Below are positions 24,515 through 29,395 of a stretch of 29,395 nt of DNA, piece by piece (position 1 is the stretch's first letter; each line of letters starts with the position of its first letter). Location of the stretch: assembly GCA_937884635.1 (NCBI GenBank), contig CALGBW010000029.1, positions 1 to 29,395 of the forward strand. The letters are read 5' to 3'. The DNA is from an uncultured Chlamydiaceae bacterium (GTDB taxonomy: Bacteria > Chlamydiota > Chlamydiia > Chlamydiales > Chlamydiaceae). The position numbers and the translations under genes are program-made. The notes below the pieces were generated by a model. It ran no database searches, was not told the DNA's origin, and was given only the letters and a program-made list of their open reading frames with translations.

Positions 24515-24964
24515 TTTCTTTCAACTTTTCGCTCCATGACATATTCTGCACGAATGCCCGTTCCTTGAGACTCGGGATAAGGGCGGAATAACAATATTTT
24601 CTTTCAGATTTAGCAAAACGCTCTTTTCTTATATATTTTTCTATATGATTTCTTGTGAATGCAAGCTCTACCAAACACAGAGGGTAAAGCATTTAGACAA
24701 AATGCTTAGAGGAACGCATTTGTAAGACATCAAGTGTTGGCGTTGTAGAAACGCGATTATCGTATGTATAAGCAGTACATCCACATCAATAAATTAAAAC
24801 ACCACTTAGGCAGGGCATTGTCGAATTGGAACGCGTGGTAAGACTACACATCGTTATAGGGCAGTATTAGTAACTACATGTGCATCCAAAATCCCATTTC
24901 TTTAGGGGGAGCATATGTCAAAGCTTAAAGGCACAGAACAGTTTGTACAGGGTTTATAAAAGGT
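24515..24964 (+). promoter_or_regulatory. Noncoding region upstream of valS
   Basis: No real gene is seen. It holds a perfect 8-bp hairpin AAGCATTT (24687-24694)/AAATGCTT (24700-24707) with a 5-base loop and no T tract. The best promoter is TTGTAG (24743-24748), 18 bases, TATAAG (24767-24772), which would give a leader of nearly 190 bases before valS. I do not see a T-box; that class of tRNA-sensing leader would carry a conserved TGGnACCnCG-type motif. Confidence 0.4.
24915..24959 (+). CDS. Possible 14-residue leader peptide before valS
   Basis: ATG 24915 is preceded by AGGGGGAG (24904-24911), the best ribosome binding sequence in this area. The reading frame is MSKLKGTEQFVQGL, stopping at TAA 24957-24959, five bases before the valS ATG. 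valS itself has only AAAGG one base before its start, too close to work well, so translation may rely on ribosomes finishing the leader. It has one valine codon, which is too few for classical attenuation. A chance ORF is possible. Confidence 0.35.
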   Translation: MSKLKGTEQFVQGL

Positions 24965-27781
24965 ATGGAGAAAGAAGATTTTCCTAAAGCGTATAATTCC
25001 AAGGATTTTGAAGAAAAATTATATGCTTTTTGGGAACAGTCGGGGTGGTTTACGGCATCTGCAGAGAACGATAAACCCCCTTATGCCATTGTAATGCCTC
25101 CTCCGAATGTAACAGGGGTTTTACATATGGGGCATGCCCTAGTGAATACATTGCAAGATATCTTGACTCGTTATAAGCGGATGCAAGGTTATGAGGCTTG
25201 TTGGATTCCGGGTACAGATCATGCTGGTATTGCTACGCAAACTGTTGTAGAGAAAAGGTTATATGCATCTCTAGGTAAACGTAGAGCTGATTTTTCTCGA
25301 GAGGAGTTTATTAACCATATTTGGGAATGGAAGGAACAGAGTGAAAAGGTCATTTTCACTCAGCTGCGCCAGCTGGGCTGTTCCTGTGATTGGTCTAAGT
25401 TACGATTTACCATGGAACCAGCGGCCAATCGAGCTGTTAAGAAGGCCTTCAAAAAGTTATTCGATAAAGGGGTGATTTATAGAGGGTACTATTTAGTTAA
25501 CTGGGACCCTGTCTTACAAACAGCTTTAGCTGATGATGAAGTGGAATATGAAGAGCAGGATGGCTGGCTCTACTATATTCGTTATCAAGTTGTTGATAAG
25601 GATGAATACATCACTGTTGCAACAACAAGGCCGGAGACAATATTAGGAGATACCGCGATTGCTGTCGCCCCTGATGACGAGCGGTATGCTCATTTGATTG
25701 GGGAGAAGGTTTACGTGCCTTTTGTAGATAGGCAGGTTCCTATCATTGGTGACGTTTGTGTAGATCCTACTTTTGGAACAGGTGCTGTGAAGATTACGCC
25801 TGCTCATGATAAGGACGATTACCGAACAGCTATGAATCATGGCCTGCCTATGATTAATATTCTCACTCCTACTGGTGAGATCAATGAAAATGGCGGTATT
25901 TTTTCTGGTTTAAGTAAAGAGCAGGTACGACAGGATATTATTTCTTCTCTAGATAGTATGGGACTTTTTGTGAAAAAAGATCCGTATAAGCTACGAGTAG
26001 GGGTTTCTTATCGATCTGGAGCTGTAATTGAACCCTATTTATCCAAGCAATGGTTTGTTGCAGTGAGCTCGTTCCGCTCTTCTTTACGCGAGTTTGTGGA
26101 TAGTCAAGATATTAGAATCTTTCCTCCAGAGTTTAAGCGGAATTATTTAGCTTGGGTAAATAATTTGCGTGATTGGTGTATTAGTAGACAGTTGTGGTGG
26201 GGACATCAAATTCCTGTTTGGTATCACAAACACGATGAAGAGCGAGTAATTTGTTATGAAGGTGATGGAGTCCCTGAGGAGGTAGCTCAAGATCCTGATT
26301 CTTGGTACCAAGATCCCGATGTTTTAGATACGTGGTTTTCCTCGGGTCTGTGGCCGTTAACCTGTTTAGGTTGGCCTGACGAGCAAAGTTCTCTTTTACA
26401 GAAATTCTATCCGACAGCGGTGTTAGTAACTGGGCATGACATTTTGTTCTTCTGGGTTACACGAATGGTGTTGCTCTGTTCGACAATGGTTGAACGTAAA
26501 CCTTTCTCAGACGTTGTTTTACATGGGTTGATTTTTGGTAAATCATACAAGCGGTACAACGATTTAGGAGAATGGGACTATATCTCCGGAGATGAGAAGC
26601 TGGCTTATGATATGGGAGCGAGCTTACCAGAGAATGTTGTAGCGAAATGGGAGAAGTTATCTAAATCTAAGGGTAACGTCATAGATCCTATTGCTATGAT
26701 TGATAAATATGGTGCGGATGCGGTCCGCATGACATTAGCGTCTTGTGCGAATAGAGGTGAACAAATCGATTTGGATTATCGGTTGTTTGAAGAGTACAAG
26801 AACTTTGTAAATAAGATTTGGAATGGTGCTCGGTTTATTTTCCAATACATTTCAGAAGTTCGAGTAGAAGGTCTATTGGCAGGAGTTTCTCCGGAGCTAT
26901 TAGGGTTAGAGGATTATTATATTATCGATGAGTTTAACCAGTTATTAGCTCAACTAACGCCTGCTTACGAGCAGTATTCGTTTGATAAGATAGCTATGAT
27001 GTCTTACGAGTTTTTCCGTAAGAACTTGTGTTCGACTTACATTGAAATTATCAAGCCTACGCTATTTGGAAAACAAGGCTCTCCAGAGCAAAGAAAAGCC
27101 AAATGTATTCTGCTGGCAACTTTGTTAGTCAATATGTTAGGGGTTTTACACCCAATTGTGCCGTTTATTACAGAAACGCTCTTCTTACGAGTTAAAGATG
27201 TATTTGGTGCTATCCCTAGTGAAGGAGGGGATGCGATTACACAACATCTGTTGCGTATGTTACGAGCAGATGCCTGTGTAGTTGCACCATGGCCTCAGGC
27301 CATTGAGATTCCTATGCCGAAGGATTTGCATGAGTCTTTTGCTTTTGCTGAGCGTCTTGTCTATACGATTAGAAATATTCGTGGAGAAATGCAGTTAGAT
27401 CCGAGAGTGCCTTTGACAGCATTTGTGATTAGCTCGGATTCTAAAGTAAAAGAATATCAGTCTATTATGTTGGCTCTGGGAAATTTAGTTTCCATAGAGT
27501 TTTTAACTGAAGAGCCTAAAGAAGGGTTGTATAGTTTGGGAACTGTGGATGAAGTGCGATTAGGTATTTTTGTTCCTATTGAGCAGAAGGAAAAAGAGCG
27601 GGTGCGTTTAGAAAAAGAGAAAGCTCGTTTAGAACGGGTTGTTGCCAATACATCCAAATTGTTGGAAGATAAGAATTTCTGCGCTAAGGCTAATCCTGAG
27701 TTAGTAAAGAGTAAGGAAGAGGCTTTAAAAAATAGTTATATCGAATTACAAAGCATTTTGGATAAGTTATCCTCGTTTTAA
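24965..27781 (+). CDS. valS: Valyl-tRNA synthetase
   Basis: 938-residue class I aminoacyl-tRNA synthetase that charges tRNA-Val and edits misactivated threonine. The HIGH-type signature is HMGH at 54-57 and the KMSKS-type loop is KLSKS at 564-568. The editing domain (CP1) lies between them with TTRPETILGDTAIAV and GTGAVKITPAHDKDDY. The C-terminal ~80 residues (EKERVRLEKEKARLERVV) form the coiled-coil arm typical of ValRS. Full length. Upstream in-frame extension is blocked by a stop at 24926-24928, so ATG 24965 is the only good start. Confidence 0.98.
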   Translation: MEKEDFPKAYNSKDFEEKLYAFWEQSGWFTASAENDKPPYAIVMPPPNVTGVLHMGHALVNTLQDILTRYKRMQGYEACWIPGTDHAGIATQTVVEKRLYASLGKRRADFSREEFINHIWEWKEQSEKVIFTQLRQLGCSCDWSKLRFTMEPAANRAVKKAFKKLFDKGVIYRGYYLVNWDPVLQTALADDEVEYEEQDGWLYYIRYQVVDKDEYITVATTRPETILGDTAIAVAPDDERYAHLIGEKVYVPFVDRQVPIIGDVCVDPTFGTGAVKITPAHDKDDYRTAMNHGLPMINILTPTGEINENGGIFSGLSKEQVRQDIISSLDSMGLFVKKDPYKLRVGVSYRSGAVIEPYLSKQWFVAVSSFRSSLREFVDSQDIRIFPPEFKRNYLAWVNNLRDWCISRQLWWGHQIPVWYHKHDEERVICYEGDGVPEEVAQDPDSWYQDPDVLDTWFSSGLWPLTCLGWPDEQSSLLQKFYPTAVLVTGHDILFFWVTRMVLLCSTMVERKPFSDVVLHGLIFGKSYKRYNDLGEWDYISGDEKLAYDMGASLPENVVAKWEKLSKSKGNVIDPIAMIDKYGADAVRMTLASCANRGEQIDLDYRLFEEYKNFVNKIWNGARFIFQYISEVRVEGLLAGVSPELLGLEDYYIIDEFNQLLAQLTPAYEQYSFDKIAMMSYEFFRKNLCSTYIEIIKPTLFGKQGSPEQRKAKCILLATLLVNMLGVLHPIVPFITETLFLRVKDVFGAIPSEGGDAITQHLLRMLRADACVVAPWPQAIEIPMPKDLHESFAFAERLVYTIRNIRGEMQLDPRVPLTAFVISSDSKVKEYQSIMLALGNLVSIEFLTEEPKEGLYSLGTVDEVRLGIFVPIEQKEKERVRLEKEKARLERVVANTSKLLEDKNFCAKANPELVKSKEEALKNSYIELQSILDKLSSF

Positions 27782-27854
27782 TCATTTTGATGCGGTCTAA
27801 GGATGGATGGCAGTCCTGTTGGTATAAGTATGTGTAGATAGGAGCCCGCCGTTT

Positions 27855-29395
27855 TTGCAACGTTACGAAAAGATTAGAATGATTGGCAAAGGAGGCATGG
27901 GGGAGGTATATTTAGTATATGATCCTCTGTGCTCTAGGAAAGTTGCTTTAAAATGTATAAGAAAAGATTTATCGCAAAATCCTATTCTTAAACAACGTTT
28001 CCTTCGAGAGGCTAAAATTGCTGCTGACCTTGTGCACCCAGGAGTAGTTTCAGTCTTTTCTATTTGTAGTGATCAGGATCCTGTTTATTACACCATGCCC
28101 TACATAGAAGGGTATACACTAAAAAACTTGTTTAAAAGCGTCTGGCAAAAAGAAACTCTGTCCAAGGAATTGGCAGAGAAGACTTCTATTCAGGCCTTTC
28201 TTTCTATTTTTCATAAGATCTGTTCTACCATTGAATATGTTCATGCTAAGGGCATTCTTCATAGGGATTTAAAACCAGATAATATTCTACTGGGTATTTT
28301 TAACCAGGTGGTGATTTTAGATTGGGGCGCTGCAGTTGCTTTATCAGAAAATACAGTAGAAGAGGATGTAGATTCTTATCCTAGGGTACGGGCTTTTGCA
28401 AGCATGACAGTTCCAGGGAAAATAGTTGGAACTCCTGACTATATGCCTCCAGAACGCTTAAAGGGTGGTTTAGCTTCAGAGAGAACGGAGGTATATGCTT
28501 TAGGGGTTATCCTGTATCAGATGCTAACTCTGTCTTTCCCATTTAGAAGGAAAAAAGGCAAACGCATAGAAGGCATTCCTATTCTTCTTCCAGAAGAAGT
28601 GGCTCCCTATCGGAATATCCCAGGGGCTCTTTCTCAAGTGGTGATGCGCGCTTTAGCAGAGGATCCTAGTCAGCGTTATGCGTCTGTTAGTGAGCTGAAA
28701 CAGGATATAGATCAACACTTACAAGGTGAGCCTAAGTGGTCTTCTATTACGACATTATCCCTTAATCATGCTGATAATTGGAAATGGCGTGAGTGGATTC
28801 TTTTGTCCAAATATTTTCCTATGCTAGAGGTCTCACCAGCTTCTTGGTATGGGTTATTCATCTCTAACGTAGAAAGTTGTTCTGATGTACGTTTGGAATA
28901 CTCTGTTTCTAGAACAGTCCTAGAAGAAGGGTTTGGTGTTTTGTTAACACCATCTAGAGAAGTGGAGACAGGGGCTTTTCATCGGGGCTTTGGTTTTTGG
29001 TTGCACATACGTGACAATATTTTGTCTGTTTCTTTGGTGAGAAATGGGCTTGAGATGCAGAGAACAGAGCATGTGCTTTCTGCAGCGACTCGTTATATTA
29101 TTGCTTTAGAGAAGCATGCCTATCGGCTATCGCTTATTGTAGAGGAACGAGAGCTGCTTACCCATATGGATTATGTGCCTAGCCGCGGAGGGCGTGTAGG
29201 TATTATTACGCGTGATATAACAGGTATATCCGAGCATATACGTATGTTAGAAAGTGGTGGAGCTTTAAAAGTTAGCTGTTTAGAAATTCCTGACGCATTT
29301 CTTTGCGAGCAACTGTATGATCAGGCGGAGGTCTTCTACCAACGTATTTGTAAATCTTTCTCCGATCGAAAGGAGGGGGAGGAAGCTCAATTTCG
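27855..29395 (+). CDS. pknD: Serine/threonine protein kinase PknD, 3' end outside window
   Basis: The first 513 codons are present; C. trachomatis PknD is about 930 residues, so the gene runs past the window. The Hanks-type kinase domain is complete: glycine loop GKGGMGEV (11-18), lysine K33, catalytic HRDLKPDN (136-143) and metal-binding aspartate D156 in a DWG rather than DFG motif, then GTPDYMPPE. Residues after about 290 form the family-specific C-terminal part. The start is inferred as TTG 27855: the frame has a stop at 27825-27827, no ATG or GTG fits, and AGGAG (27840-27844) lies 10 bases before it. Chlamydial PknD is a membrane-associated kinase reported to act on proteins containing FHA-type domains. 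Confidence 0.93.
   Translation, partial: MQRYEKIRMIGKGGMGEVYLVYDPLCSRKVALKCIRKDLSQNPILKQRFLREAKIAADLVHPGVVSVFSICSDQDPVYYTMPYIEGYTLKNLFKSVWQKETLSKELAEKTSIQAFLSIFHKICSTIEYVHAKGILHRDLKPDNILLGIFNQVVILDWGAAVALSENTVEEDVDSYPRVRAFASMTVPGKIVGTPDYMPPERLKGGLASERTEVYALGVILYQMLTLSFPFRRKKGKRIEGIPILLPEEVAPYRNIPGALSQVVMRALAEDPSQRYASVSELKQDIDQHLQGEPKWSSITTLSLNHADNWKWREWILLSKYFPMLEVSPASWYGLFISNVESCSDVRLEYSVSRTVLEEGFGVLLTPSREVETGAFHRGFGFWLHIRDNILSVSLVRNGLEMQRTEHVLSAATRYIIALEKHAYRLSLIVEERELLTHMDYVPSRGGRVGIITRDITGISEHIRMLESGGALKVSCLEIPDAFLCEQLYDQAEVFYQRICKSFSDRKEGEEAQF

Noticed and set aside
24498..24692. 64-residue ORF on the minus strand in the gap before valS
   Set aside because: No ribosome binding site, no recognisable features; start lies in an AT-poor random stretch and it overlaps the end of the lipoprotein gene.
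24820..24845. T-box-like bases (TTGGAACGCGTGG) before valS
   Set aside because: Only a loose likeness to the T-box core; no stem I specifier loop, antiterminator or terminator could be drawn, and T-boxes are not expected in Chlamydia.

Overview
The window is a stretch of a Chlamydia chromosome. Gene order and protein sequences match what I remember of the C. trachomatis block CT323-CT301 (infA, tuf, secE, nusG, rplKAJL, rpoBC, tal, V-type ATPase operon, valS, pknD). Single-copy tuf beside secE-nusG, a V-type rather than F-type ATPase, and the Chlamydia-type kinase PknD all point to Chlamydiaceae. Several proteins (for example L11 and IF-1) differ at scattered positions from the C. trachomatis versions I remember, so a relative such as C. 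suis or C. muridarum is possible. I cannot fix the species from sequence alone.

Layout. 1-298: end of an upstream unit with infA and a likely terminator. 299-925: noncoding, but with a folded RNA-like segment (about 573-746) that looks like the omega-RNA/right end of an IS200/IS605 TnpB element. 926-5421: tRNA-Thr, tuf, tRNA-Trp, secE, nusG, rplK, rplA, rplJ, rplL and a strong terminator. 5422-5867: noncoding leader with a candidate promoter. 5868-13904: rpoB, rpoC and a strong terminator. 14131-15619: tal and a small cysteine-rich protein preceded by a compact three-helix leader. 15616-16314 (minus): a secreted protein of the CT311 type, sharing its stop codon bases with its convergent neighbour. 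16464-24514: V-ATPase operon atpE, DUF2764-type gene, atpA, atpB, atpD, atpI, atpK and a small lipoprotein gene. 24515-24964: noncoding, with a possible promoter and a 14-codon leader ORF. 24965-27781: valS. 27855-end: pknD, cut by the window end.

Function. The first half is the core information-processing cluster: initiation factor, elongation factor, protein export, transcription elongation, large-subunit stalk proteins and the two large RNA polymerase subunits. The second half is mostly a rotary ATPase whose proteolipid keeps the residues used for Na+ binding in the Enterococcus hirae enzyme, which fits a sodium-based membrane energetics.

Points most worth a second look: (1) rplK has lost its usual stop after codon 141 and reads 50 codons further, overlapping rplA by 128 bases out of frame; (2) the orphan TnpB omega-RNA-like relic between infA and tRNA-Thr; (3) the three-way-junction leader before the cysteine-rich gene; (4) the leader ORF just before valS.
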